This document shows, in pieces, positions 1 to 7,595 of a DNA stretch of 8,820 nucleotides. A model generated the notes under the pieces. That model made no database searches. It was given only the letters and a program-made list of their open reading frames with translations, and was not told the origin of the DNA. Position 1 is the stretch's first letter. Each line of letters opens with the position of its first letter. The position numbers were made by a program, and so were the translations under genes. Location: NCBI GenBank assembly GCA_050945075.1, contig JBMNSG010000098.1, forward strand, positions 1-8,820. The letters run 5' to 3'. This DNA comes from UBA7485 sp050945075. Lineage in GTDB: Bacteria > Bacillota > Clostridia > Eubacteriales > Eubacteriaceae.

Positions 1-998
1 ATCCCGGTTCGGTGGTGATGGCACTCGGATTTTTTGACGGTGTTCATCTCGGACACCAGCAGCTGCTGGGAAAAGCGGTGACAGAAGCAGAAAAACGGGG
101 TTGCTCCAGTGCAGTGCTGACATTTGAAAATCATCCCTTAACTGAGATTTTTCCCCGGTACACGCCATTTCTGCTTATGGACAACCAGTCCAAGGCAGCC
201 CGGATTCTGGACCTGGGGGTCGATTATGTATTTATGATCCCTTTCTCCAATAAACTCAGAAAGTACTCACCCAGAAAATTTCTTAAGGATGTTCTTCTGG
301 ATCATTTTGATATCCGCGCTCTGGTGGCCGGATTCAATTATACATTTGGATATAAAGGTGAGGGCGACTCGGAGCTGCTGAAAAAATACGGGCGCGAATA
401 TGGGTTTGATGTCTACATCGAAAAGCCCTGTTACAAGAATGACGAGCCTGTCAGCAGTACCATTATACGGGAACTGCTGGGCACCGGGGATGTGGAAGAG
501 GCAGCAGAACTTCTGGGAAAGCCCTACAGCATTACCGGGCCGATTCAGACAGGGAAAAAACTGGGACGTGAGTATAATATCCCGACAGCCAATATCAAGC
601 TGGATCCCAAGCAGCTGCTTCCCAAATCCGGTGTATACTTCACCCGGTTTACAGTAGACGGGAAAGCGTACGACGGGCTTACAAATCTGGGATACAATCC
701 TACTTTTGAAAAGCATCCCTTTGCAGTGGAAACCTATATTTATGATTTTAATCAGAATATTTACGGAAAAAACGTTAAGCTGGAATTTTTAAACAGGATC
801 CGGGGAGAAATGAAATTCCCGAGTCTGGAAGCACTGTTCGGACAGATCCATCAGGATATTCTGTCTGCAGATATGCTTTACCGCAGAACCAGAAAAAAGC
901 CGGAGCCGGTATCGGAGAAGGACGGCTCGGAAAAATCAGCATGCAGTGAATCCGCGAGCCAGGAAAATGTTCAACCGCAGAAAACGGAAGTAAAGTAA
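1..998 (+). CDS. ribF: Bifunctional FAD synthetase / riboflavin kinase RibF (5' end cut off by window)
   Basis: RibF phosphorylates riboflavin to FMN and adenylylates FMN to FAD in the cytoplasm. The frame is open to the left edge (first whole codon at base 3), so the GTG/ATG codons at 12-20 are internal; about 20 N-terminal residues are probably missing. The N-terminal nucleotidyltransferase domain shows GFFDGVHLGH (the nucleotide-binding HxGH-type motif), GFNYTFGYKGEGD, and VSSTIIRELL. The C-terminal flavokinase domain shows GREYNIPTANI (the PTAN motif that binds ATP/Mg), GVYFTRF, NLGYNPTF, and ETYIYDF with the expected catalytic Glu, then FLNRIRGEMKFPSLEAL. After the domain ends near base 880 there is a charged, Ser/Glu/Lys-rich tail of roughly 35 residues that is not part of the fold. 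An intrinsic terminator follows about 100 nt downstream. The identification is firm; only the start is unseen. Confidence 0.96.
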   Translation, partial: PGSVVMALGFFDGVHLGHQQLLGKAVTEAEKRGCSSAVLTFENHPLTEIFPRYTPFLLMDNQSKAARILDLGVDYVFMIPFSNKLRKYSPRKFLKDVLLDHFDIRALVAGFNYTFGYKGEGDSELLKKYGREYGFDVYIEKPCYKNDEPVSSTIIRELLGTGDVEEAAELLGKPYSITGPIQTGKKLGREYNIPTANIKLDPKQLLPKSGVYFTRFTVDGKAYDGLTNLGYNPTFEKHPFAVETYIYDFNQNIYGKNVKLEFLNRIRGEMKFPSLEALFGQIHQDILSADMLYRRTRKKPEPVSEKDGSEKSACSESASQENVQPQKTEVK

Positions 999-1024
999 TC
1001 AGAATAACGGAAGTGCTGGATACA

Positions 1025-1080
1025 AAAAGCGAAATATCAAAAGCGAAATATCAAAAACTATATGACAAAAGCGATATGAC
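1025..1080 (+). repeat. 14-bp tandem repeat, two exact copies plus one degenerate copy
   Basis: The unit AAAAGCGAAATATC occurs at 1025-1038 and again immediately at 1039-1052. A third, diverged copy, AAAAGCGATATGAC, lies at 1067-1080 after a 14-nt gap. The array sits in the spacer between the ribF stop codon and its terminator. It is AT-rich and not obviously coding. It looks like local replication slippage rather than a binding-site array, but no function can be read from it. Confidence 0.7.
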
Positions 1081-1096
1081 AGAACAGGTATTCAGG

Positions 1097-1147
1097 AAGC
1101 CGGAACCGGAGAGACAGGAAAAAGGTCCCTCTGGTTCCGGCTTTTTT
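1097..1147 (+). terminator. Intrinsic terminator downstream of ribF
   Basis: The arms at 1097-1107 (AAGCCGGAACC) and 1133-1143 (GGTTCCGGCTT) are perfectly complementary over 11 bp. The stem can be extended inward with GGAG against CTCT (one G-T wobble) and then GAC against GTC near the loop. A run of six T (1142-1147) follows directly. It ends plus-strand transcription from ribF. On the minus strand the hairpin is followed by TTCCTG rather than a U-run, so it is probably a poor terminator for the convergent araC-type gene. Confidence 0.92.
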
Positions 1148-1184
1148 GTGGATTATCGACAGACTGGAGTCAGTGATTCAGTTT

Positions 1185-2030
1185 TCAGTCTTTACTGTCA
1201 ATCGTACTCCTTCGCTTTTCACGGAATGACCGGGGAGAGTGACCGGTCAGCTTTTTAAAAACCTTTGAAAAATAAAAGCTGTCCTCAAAACCGACAGAAG
1301 CAGCGATATTCGAGATGGGAAGATCTGAATCGAGCAGCAGAATTGAAGCCTGGCTGATGCGGAACTGGGTCAGGTATTCTTTTGGTGAATTACCGGAAGC
1401 ATCTTTGAATACTTCAAACAGATAAGAACGGTTAATTCCAATGTAGTCGGCAATTTCCTCAATGGTCAGGCCATAGGTGGCGTAGTTTTTCCGGATATAG
1501 TCAACGGCCATCTTATAATATCCCGATCCCCCGTTATTGCGGTTGTTTTCATCCAGAAACAGAGAAAGTGCTGTATACAGTGCGCCGGTCAGGCTGATCG
1601 AGTGACGGTAAGAAGTCCCCCGAACCCGCCAGACGTCTTTAAATGCCGTCTGAATGGCCGCACCATCTTCAGGATGGATGACAGGCATGAGCTCGGTAAA
1701 CGCAGTCCGGCTCAGGAGATAACTGGCATCCGGACCGGAAAAACCCACCCAGGCGTAATGCCAGGGCCGGTCTTCATCCGCCCGGTACATGATGTTGCGA
1801 TCCGGACGAACCAGAAAAGCATCGCCTGCTTTCAGATTGAAACGGCTGCCTTCACAATTATAGGTCCCGGCTCCGGAAATGATGTAGTGAATCAGATAAT
1901 GGTCTCTGATTCCGGGCCCCCACTGATAGCCGGGGGTACATCGCTGTGATCCGCAGTTGTAAACGGTCAGTCCCGCCGGTTCACGGTGAGGCGTTTTATA
2001 CGAGTGTTTGAATACTTTCTGTTCTTCCAT
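1185..2030 (-). CDS. AraC-family transcriptional regulator (cupin sensor + double HTH), probable galactose operon regulator
   Basis: This is a 281-residue sugar-type AraC regulator. Residues about 20-100 form the N-terminal cupin-like effector/dimerisation domain, with HYIISGAGTYNCEG, LKAGDAFLVRP and the DRPWHYAWVGFSG stretch (87-99) common in this subgroup. Residues about 172-272 hold the paired helix-turn-helix DNA-binding domain: TIEEIADYIGINRSYLFEVFK, then ISNIAASVGFEDSFYFSKVFKKLTGHSPRSFR, which matches the AraC signature at the C-terminus. The ATG at 2028-2030 follows a GGAG ribosome site (complement of 2036-2039) at normal spacing. The gene is divergent from the symporter-galKET operon and shares a 229-bp intergenic region with it. 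From context I infer that it senses galactose, a galactoside or an intermediate and activates the operon; the sequence does not show the ligand. No clear minus-strand terminator follows, and the gene converges with ribF. Confidence 0.93.
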   Translation of the reverse strand: MEEQKVFKHSYKTPHREPAGLTVYNCGSQRCTPGYQWGPGIRDHYLIHYIISGAGTYNCEGSRFNLKAGDAFLVRPDRNIMYRADEDRPWHYAWVGFSGPDASYLLSRTAFTELMPVIHPEDGAAIQTAFKDVWRVRGTSYRHSISLTGALYTALSLFLDENNRNNGGSGYYKMAVDYIRKNYATYGLTIEEIADYIGINRSYLFEVFKDASGNSPKEYLTQFRISQASILLLDSDLPISNIAASVGFEDSFYFSKVFKKLTGHSPRSFREKRRSTIDSKD

Positions 2031-2259
2031 ATTATCTCCGGATTGATAAAATTTGATGATTCCAACATTATTCCAGTTCTTGGATACATTCTAACATAGA
2101 ATACAGAGGTCTGGGTCATTAGAATATAAGTATAGACAAACGACAGAGCAGCAGACGGAAAAGGGCCGTCAGAGAGTTCTGCATCGGTGTCACGCTTCGA
2201 AGCAAATATGCAAAAATCTAGTTATTATGTGGTTTCAAGGGAATGGGAGAATTAAAAAA
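2031..2259. promoter_or_regulatory. Divergent regulatory region between the araC-type gene and the galactose operon
   Basis: No gene is supported in this stretch. TAGAAT occurs three times: inverted at 2088-2093, and direct at 2097-2102 and 2120-2125. The first two make the inverted repeat ATTCTA-ACA-TAGAAT (2088-2102). The two direct copies, both followed by A, are 23 bp apart, a spacing compatible with direct-repeat AraC-type half-sites. A 10-bp perfect palindrome, GCTTCGAAGC, is at 2194-2203. A small hairpin (GACGG 2154-2158 / CCGTC 2166-2170) is also present. Possible minus-strand promoter: extended -10 TGTTAGAAT (complement of 2088-2096). Possible plus-strand -10: TATTAT at 2223-2228. 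Neither has a convincing -35, which would suit an activator-dependent promoter. All assignments are by eye. Confidence 0.4.
2194..2203. promoter_or_regulatory. 10-bp perfect palindrome GCTTCGAAGC, possible operator
   Basis: This self-complementary 10-mer lies 57 nt before the likely start codon of the symporter gene and just upstream of the possible -10 box at 2223-2228. It does not fit the catabolite-responsive element consensus: the bases outside the central CG fail at the conserved TG and CA ends. It could be a dimeric repressor site or chance; no second copy was seen in the window. Confidence 0.25.
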
Positions 2260-3774
2260 ATGGGTAAAGCTCCAGTAGAGAATTCAGGAAAATTAACTTT
2301 TAAAGAGAAGTATTCGTTCGGTCTTGGTGCAATCGGGAAAGATATGGTCTACGGCATTATCGCCACATACGCCATGATCTACCTGACGGATGTAACAAAA
2401 ATCAGTGCGGCATTCGTAGGAACAATGTTCTTCGTCGCTAAATTCTGGGATGCCATCAACGACTTGTTCATGGGAATGTTCGTAGACAATACCAGAACCC
2501 GCTGGGGAAAATTCAAGCCCTGGCTTATCATCGGGACGCTGCTTAATTCAATCGTTCTGATCATGTTCTTCACCAAGCTTCCGTGGCAGGGAACAGCACT
2601 GTATGTAGCGGTGTCTGTACTCTATGTACTCTGGGGCATGACTTATACAATCATGGATATTCCATACTGGTCCATGATTCCGAATCTGACTCAGGATCCG
2701 AAAGAACGTGAAGAAGTTTCCGTTATCCCGCGTGTATTTGCAGCAATCGGACAGATGCTGATTGTTGGCGGTCTCGGACTTCCGATTATGAATGCACTGG
2801 GCGGCGGACAGATTGGTTACACCAAATTCGCATGGATTATCGTACTTGTCTTTATTGCATCGACGACAATCACCTGCCTGGGTGTCAGAAATCAGAACAA
2901 TCTGGTTTCGAAAGAAGAAGAAAAAGCTGAAAAAACAACAATCAAAGATGCAGTCAGAGCAATTACGCAGAACGATCAGCTGCTCGTTACCATCCTGATT
3001 ATCCTGACCTTTAACCTGACAGTCAATTTTGCACAGGGTTCACTGCTCTATTACTTCAAGTATGTAACCGGAAACGCCAACCTGTTTGCTTATTATACTT
3101 TCTCGGCCGGGATTGCCACAGTAGTCGGACTGATCCTGTTCCCAAAACTGGCACAGAAGCTTTCACGACGTACCGTTTATATTCTTGCCGGTGCACTTCC
3201 GGCAGCCGGCCTCATGCTTCTTTTTGCCGGTTCCTATATAGCACCTCAGAGTCTGGCCATTACGATTATCGCAGGATTCATTTTCTCGGTCGGCCAGGGC
3301 CTGCAGCAGGGCTCTGTAACAGTTCTGCTCGCAGATACAGTTGACTACGGAGAATACAAATTCGGAAAACGGAATGAATCCGTTACCTTCTCCTGTCAGA
3401 CACTGCTTGTCAAATTTACATCGGCATTTGCAACCATGCTCATCGGCTGGGCACTGACACTGACCGGTTATATTCCGGATGCAGTCCAGACTCCGGCTAC
3501 CATGATGGGTATCAGAATTGTAGCTTTGATCGTACCGGCTGTTTTTGCACTGGTCAGCATGTTCATTTATCTGAAATATCTGAAGCTGAACACCACCTTC
3601 ATGAAGAAGATCATCAACACACTGGATCTGAGAAAAGAAAAGAAAATTGAAGTTGAAACAGGCGTTTCTGCAATACCGGCAGCTGCCATGGCAGAAGCAC
3701 AGGAATATGAAGAAAGAGAAAAAACACTTCAGGATGCCGCTTTTGCGGTTGATGAAGTGACAGACGAGGAATAA
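2260..3774 (+). CDS. GPH-family sugar:cation symporter (galactose/galactoside import), without a IIA domain
   Basis: This 504-residue inner-membrane transporter of the glycoside-pentoside-hexuronide family (MelB/LacS fold, 12 helices) couples sugar uptake to Na+ or H+. Family marks: KEKYSFGLGAIGKDMVYGIIATY in helix 1; FWDAINDLFMG (60-73), with Asp64 and Asp68 matching the MelB cation-site pair, followed by TRTRWGKFKPWL; MDIPYWSMIPNLTQDPKERE in the helix 4/5 region; and ADTVDYGEYKFGKRNESVTFS (358-378). I chose the ATG at 2260 because GGGAG (2245-2249) precedes it; the in-frame ATG at 2227 has no ribosome site and would add 11 polar residues. After the last helix (about 440) a charged tail of about 60 residues runs to the end; it is too short to be the LacS-type IIA domain. 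It is the first gene of the operon. The substrate is inferred from galKET, not from the sequence. Confidence 0.92.
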   Translation: MGKAPVENSGKLTFKEKYSFGLGAIGKDMVYGIIATYAMIYLTDVTKISAAFVGTMFFVAKFWDAINDLFMGMFVDNTRTRWGKFKPWLIIGTLLNSIVLIMFFTKLPWQGTALYVAVSVLYVLWGMTYTIMDIPYWSMIPNLTQDPKEREEVSVIPRVFAAIGQMLIVGGLGLPIMNALGGGQIGYTKFAWIIVLVFIASTTITCLGVRNQNNLVSKEEEKAEKTTIKDAVRAITQNDQLLVTILIILTFNLTVNFAQGSLLYYFKYVTGNANLFAYYTFSAGIATVVGLILFPKLAQKLSRRTVYILAGALPAAGLMLLFAGSYIAPQSLAITIIAGFIFSVGQGLQQGSVTVLLADTVDYGEYKFGKRNESVTFSCQTLLVKFTSAFATMLIGWALTLTGYIPDAVQTPATMMGIRIVALIVPAVFALVSMFIYLKYLKLNTTFMKKIINTLDLRKEKKIEVETGVSAIPAAAMAEAQEYEEREKTLQDAAFAVDEVTDEE

Positions 3775-5055
3775 ATGGAAATCGCAGAAATCAGAGAAAA
3801 ACTCAGCACTGGCGGTTATAACGACCGGCTTGCGGAAGTCTACGGACAGGGACATGTTGCTGAACAGTCCGGACGCTACCTGGACATTATTGATGAATTT
3901 GAAAAACGTTATCCGGATAATCCCGGAACCGGAGCCGCTCTTTACAGCGCTCCGGGGCGGACTGAAATCGGCGGCAACCATACCGATCATCAGCAGGGCA
4001 GCGTGCTGGCAGGAAGTGTCAGTCTTGATGCTGCTGCCTGTGCGGCACCAAACAATACGGATGTAGTCCGGATCTACTCGCAGGGTTATCCGACTCTGTA
4101 TGTGGACCTGAACGATCTGAAGCCCGATAAACGGGAGTATAACACGACATCAGCTCTGATCAGAGGAGTTGCTGCAGGTTTCATAGATAAATGCTATCCG
4201 GTGCAGGGTTTTGACGCAGTGATTTATTCGACAGTACTGGGCGGTTCGGGTCTTTCATCTTCTGCAGCCTTTGAAGTGCTGATCGGGGTAATCATCAACG
4301 ATCTGTTCTGCGAAGGAAAAGAATCACCGGAATCCATCGCAAAAATCGGCCAGGATGCGGAAAATAAATTCTTCGGCAAGCCCTGCGGGCTGATGGATCA
4401 GATGGCTTCCTCAGTCGGCGGCATCATCGGCATTGATTTTGAAGATCCAAAAGAACCGAAAATCAGAAAAATTCATTTTGATCTGCCCAATGCCGGTTAC
4501 GAACTCTGCATCATCGATTCACATTCCGGACATGCGGATCTGACAGACCAGTACGCTTCGATTCCGGAAGAAATGAAAGAAGTAGCCGGATATTTCGGAA
4601 AATCTCATTTAAAAGAAGTACCGGAGGCTGCATTCTGGGAAAGCATTACAGTACTGCGCAAACAGTTTGGTGACCGCGCGGTCCTCAGAGCTGCTCATTT
4701 CTTTAATGAAACCAAACGGGCGGAACTGGAAGCGGATGCACTGGAAAATGGAGAATTCGAATATTTCCTGAAACTGGTTCAGGATTCCGGGAATTCTTCG
4801 GCACAGTTCCTTCAGAATGTTGTTCCGGAAGGCAGTGTCAAAGATCAGAGCATTAATATCGTACTCGCTCTGTGTGATAGACTTTTAGGAGACCGGGGAG
4901 CCTGCAGGGTACACGGCGGCGGTTTTGCCGGAACGGTACAGGCTTTTGTACCCGACACAATGGTCGAAAAATTCAGAAAAGGAATAGATTCTGTTCTTGG
5001 AGAAGGCAGCTGCCATGTCCTGACGATTCGTCAGCAGGGCGGTATCGTTCTCTAG
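3775..5055 (+). CDS. galK: Galactokinase GalK
   Basis: GalK phosphorylates alpha-D-galactose with ATP to galactose 1-phosphate, the first committed Leloir step. The protein has 426 residues, slightly longer than the roughly 390 of E. coli and Bacillus enzymes. It has the three GHMP-kinase motifs: the galactokinase signature GRTEIGGNHTDHQQG (61-75), the ATP loop LGGSGLSSSAAFE (155-167), and VHGGGFAGTVQAF near the C-terminus. The segment FFGKPCGLMDQMASSVGG carries the expected catalytic Asp208. The signature reads TEIGGNHTDH rather than the NxIGEHTDY of better-known enzymes, a variant I associate with clostridial-type galactokinases. Its ATG directly abuts the TAA of the symporter gene, and its ribosome site (GAGG, 3766-3769) lies inside that gene, so translation of the two is probably coupled. 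Confidence 0.96.
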   Translation: MEIAEIREKLSTGGYNDRLAEVYGQGHVAEQSGRYLDIIDEFEKRYPDNPGTGAALYSAPGRTEIGGNHTDHQQGSVLAGSVSLDAAACAAPNNTDVVRIYSQGYPTLYVDLNDLKPDKREYNTTSALIRGVAAGFIDKCYPVQGFDAVIYSTVLGGSGLSSSAAFEVLIGVIINDLFCEGKESPESIAKIGQDAENKFFGKPCGLMDQMASSVGGIIGIDFEDPKEPKIRKIHFDLPNAGYELCIIDSHSGHADLTDQYASIPEEMKEVAGYFGKSHLKEVPEAAFWESITVLRKQFGDRAVLRAAHFFNETKRAELEADALENGEFEYFLKLVQDSGNSSAQFLQNVVPEGSVKDQSINIVLALCDRLLGDRGACRVHGGGFAGTVQAFVPDTMVEKFRKGIDSVLGEGSCHVLTIRQQGGIVL

Positions 5056-5073
5056 AACAGACAGGTAAAGAAA

Positions 5074-6063
5074 ATGTCAGTACTTGTATTAGGTGGAGCA
5101 GGTTACATTGGATCGCATACAGTCAGGAGACTGCTGGAAGCCGGAGAAAATGTCGTGGTAGCAGACAGTCTCGTCACTGGTCACAGGGCTGCGGTCCATC
5201 CGGATGCGAAGTTTTACCAGCTGGATATCCGTGACCGCAAGGCTCTGGATAAACTGTTTGATTCAGAAGATATAGACACGGTCATTCATTTTGCAGCCAG
5301 CTCACTGGTTGGCGAAAGCATGACCAATCCGCTCAAATATTACGATAACAACCTCTATGGAACTATGGTTTTGCTGGAAGCTATGACAGACCACAAAATT
5401 CCACGCATTGTATTTTCTTCGACAGCTGCAACTTACGGCGAACCCGAAAAAATTCCGATTCTGGAATCAGACAGAACGGCACCGACCAACACATATGGTG
5501 AAACAAAGCTGGCCATGGAAAAAATGTTCAAATGGTCAGACCAGGCTGGCGGACCAAAATTTGTATCGCTTCGCTATTTTAATGCCTGCGGTGCAGATGA
5601 TGCCGGAGATATCGGTGAAGATCATTCGCCGGAAACCCATCTGATTCCGCTCATTCTTCAGGTCCCGCTCGGACAGAGAGAGTCGATTTCGATTTTCGGG
5701 ACAGACTACCCGACACCGGACGGCACCTGTATCCGCGATTATATTCATGTAGACGACTTGGCCCAGGCACATATCAAGGCCATGAATTATCTCAGAAACG
5801 GCGGAGACTCGGACATTTTCAATCTCGGAAACGGAGTCGGCTTCTCTGTAAGGGAAGTCATTGATACCGCTGGTAAAGTGACTGGTAAAAAGATCAAAGC
5901 AGTCGAAAGCGGCAGAAGAGCCGGAGATCCGGCCCAGCTTATCGCTTCCAGTGACAAGGCAAAAGACGTACTCGGATGGAAACCGGAAAAAGACAGTCTC
6001 GAAAAAATTATCGGGAGTGCCTGGAACTGGCATCAGAAACATCCGGAGGGTTTTACTGAATAA
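5074..6063 (+). CDS. galE: UDP-glucose 4-epimerase GalE
   Basis: GalE interconverts UDP-galactose and UDP-glucose using tightly bound NAD, regenerating the UDP-glucose that GalT consumes. At 329 residues it has the usual length for this short-chain dehydrogenase family. Visible motifs: the NAD-binding glycine motif GGAGYIGSH (7-15); the FSSTAATYG segment (114-122), with Thr117 at the catalytic Ser/Thr position; the catalytic Y141-x-x-x-K145; then LRYFNACGAD and GTCIRDYIHVDDLAQAH, which bind the UDP-sugar. It starts 18 nt after the galK stop. The ribosome site is AGG within ACAGGTAAAGAAA, with no closer alternative start. The same enzyme would also supply UDP-galactose for cell-surface glycans. 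Identity as GalE rather than another sugar-nucleotide epimerase is supported by its place between galK and galT. Confidence 0.95.
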   Translation: MSVLVLGGAGYIGSHTVRRLLEAGENVVVADSLVTGHRAAVHPDAKFYQLDIRDRKALDKLFDSEDIDTVIHFAASSLVGESMTNPLKYYDNNLYGTMVLLEAMTDHKIPRIVFSSTAATYGEPEKIPILESDRTAPTNTYGETKLAMEKMFKWSDQAGGPKFVSLRYFNACGADDAGDIGEDHSPETHLIPLILQVPLGQRESISIFGTDYPTPDGTCIRDYIHVDDLAQAHIKAMNYLRNGGDSDIFNLGNGVGFSVREVIDTAGKVTGKKIKAVESGRRAGDPAQLIASSDKAKDVLGWKPEKDSLEKIIGSAWNWHQKHPEGFTE

Positions 6064-6074
6064 CAGGAAAGAAA

Positions 6075-7595
6075 ATGGAAAGTATAGAGAAACGACTGGG
6101 AGAGCTTGTTAATTACTGCATCGGAACCGGACTGATCGGGGAAGAAGACAGAATCTGGGCATTTAATTCACTGAATCTGCTGTTCGGAACGGAACCCGAT
6201 CCGCAGGAAATAACGGAAGAAGTACCGCTTGAGAATATTCTCCCTGATCTGGTGGATTGGGCTGTCGCGCATGGACTGTGCGGCGGCTCTCAGACTGAAC
6301 GTGATCTGTTTGATACAAAAATCATGGGTCTGATGACGCCCCGGCCATCGGATGTAATCGGGAAATTCGAAAAATTATATTCAGAAGATCCCCGTAAAGC
6401 GACAGACTGGTATTATCAGTTTTCACAGGACACCAATTATATTCGCAGAGACAGAATCCGTAAGGATCTGAAATGGGAAACGCAGACTCAGTATGGTCCG
6501 CTGGAAATTACGATTAATCTCTCCAAACCGGAAAAAGACCCCAAAGCGATTGCGGCTGCGGGAAAAGCCAGACAGACGGGTTATCCAAAATGTCAGCTCT
6601 GTGCTGAAAATGAAGGCTACGCCGGAAGACTGGATCATCCGGCACGGGAAAACCACCGCATCATTCCGATTGAAATCGACCATTCAAAATGGTTTCTGCA
6701 GTATTCACCCTACGTCTACTACAATGAACACTGTATCGTTCTGAACAGTGTGCATCAGCCAATGAAAATTGACCGCAGTGCTTTTAACAAGCTTTTTGAT
6801 TTTGTAACGCTGTTTCCCCATTACTTTGTCGGCAGCAATGCGGACCTGCCGATTGTTGGCGGATCGATCCTTTCACACGAGCATTTCCAGGGCGGCGGCC
6901 ACGAATTTCCGATGGCCCAGGCTCGGGAAATCCCGGTAGACGATCTTTTCCCGGTTGATGGTGTTCAGGTTTCAAGGCTTCACTGGCCGATGTCCGTGAT
7001 TCGTCTCAGAGGCGCGGACAGAGAAAAGCTTACGGATACTGCCGACCAGATCCTGAAGTCCTGGAGAGAGTATTCGGATCCTTCAGCCGATGTTTTTGCC
7101 TTCACCGGAGATACACCTCATAATACCATTACTCCGATAGTACGCCGGCGCGGCGGTGATTATGAAATTGACCTGGTTCTTCGCAACAACCGGACAACAG
7201 CCGACCACCCCCTTGGTCTGTTCCATCCGCATGAAGAATATCATCATATAAAAAAAGAAAATATCGGCCTTATTGAAGTCATGGGGCTGGCTGTTCTTCC
7301 GGCACGTCTCAGAAAAGAAATTGAAATGATTCAGGAAGTTCTGATTCATGACACGGATACTGCGGATATCCCGGAACTGGCTATTCATGAAGACTGGATT
7401 GAAGAGCTCAGAGGTAAATATCCGGAATTCACGGATCTTAATACCAGCCTGATTCTTGAAAAGGAAGTCGGCCTGGTTTTCGAAAAAGTACTGGAAAATG
7501 CCGGTGTTTTCAAAAACACACCGGAAGGCATCGATGCCTTCGAACGTTTCATTGCCAGTGCGGCGTGTCCGGAACGGTCTGAGCTCGCAGTTTAA
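6075..7595 (+). CDS. galT: UDP-glucose--hexose-1-phosphate uridylyltransferase, type II GalT
   Basis: GalT transfers UMP between UDP-glucose and galactose 1-phosphate, giving UDP-galactose and glucose 1-phosphate. With 506 residues it belongs to the long Gram-positive type II family, not the roughly 350-residue E. coli type with the HPH motif. Characteristic features: the helical N-terminus (SIEKRLGELVNYCIGTGLI...DRIWAFN), KCQLCAENEGYAGR with Cys173 and Cys176, NADLPIVGGSILSHEHFQGGGHEFPM with His268-x-His270 and His276 in the presumed active site, and TPHNTITPIVRRR. It starts 11 nt after the galE stop, behind AGGAAAG at good spacing. The sequence just before the ATG (ACAGGAAAGAAA) is almost the same as that before galE. 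It is the last gene of the operon; an intrinsic terminator follows about 70 nt downstream. Confidence 0.96.
   Translation: MESIEKRLGELVNYCIGTGLIGEEDRIWAFNSLNLLFGTEPDPQEITEEVPLENILPDLVDWAVAHGLCGGSQTERDLFDTKIMGLMTPRPSDVIGKFEKLYSEDPRKATDWYYQFSQDTNYIRRDRIRKDLKWETQTQYGPLEITINLSKPEKDPKAIAAAGKARQTGYPKCQLCAENEGYAGRLDHPARENHRIIPIEIDHSKWFLQYSPYVYYNEHCIVLNSVHQPMKIDRSAFNKLFDFVTLFPHYFVGSNADLPIVGGSILSHEHFQGGGHEFPMAQAREIPVDDLFPVDGVQVSRLHWPMSVIRLRGADREKLTDTADQILKSWREYSDPSADVFAFTGDTPHNTITPIVRRRGGDYEIDLVLRNNRTTADHPLGLFHPHEEYHHIKKENIGLIEVMGLAVLPARLRKEIEMIQEVLIHDTDTADIPELAIHEDWIEELRGKYPEFTDLNTSLILEKEVGLVFEKVLENAGVFKNTPEGIDAFERFIASAACPERSELAV

Noticed and set aside
1013..1258. Open frame of 81 codons after ribF
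   Set aside because: It runs through the tandem repeat, the ribF terminator and the antisense of the araC-type 3' end, has no ribosome site, and its product resembles no family.
2187..2206. Catabolite-responsive element (CcpA site) around the palindrome
   Set aside because: With either central CG aligned, the conserved flanking TG and CA positions fail, so it does not meet the consensus.
2227..2259. Upstream in-frame ATG for the symporter
   Set aside because: No Shine-Dalgarno sequence precedes 2227, while GGGAG precedes the ATG at 2260, whose N-terminus fits the family better. The upstream site also overlaps the possible promoter.
3163..3990. Long minus-strand open frame (275 codons) opposite the symporter and galK
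   Set aside because: It lies antisense to two well-supported genes, has a Cys/Ser/Phe-rich composition typical of a shadow frame, and spans the gene junction without any recognisable domain.
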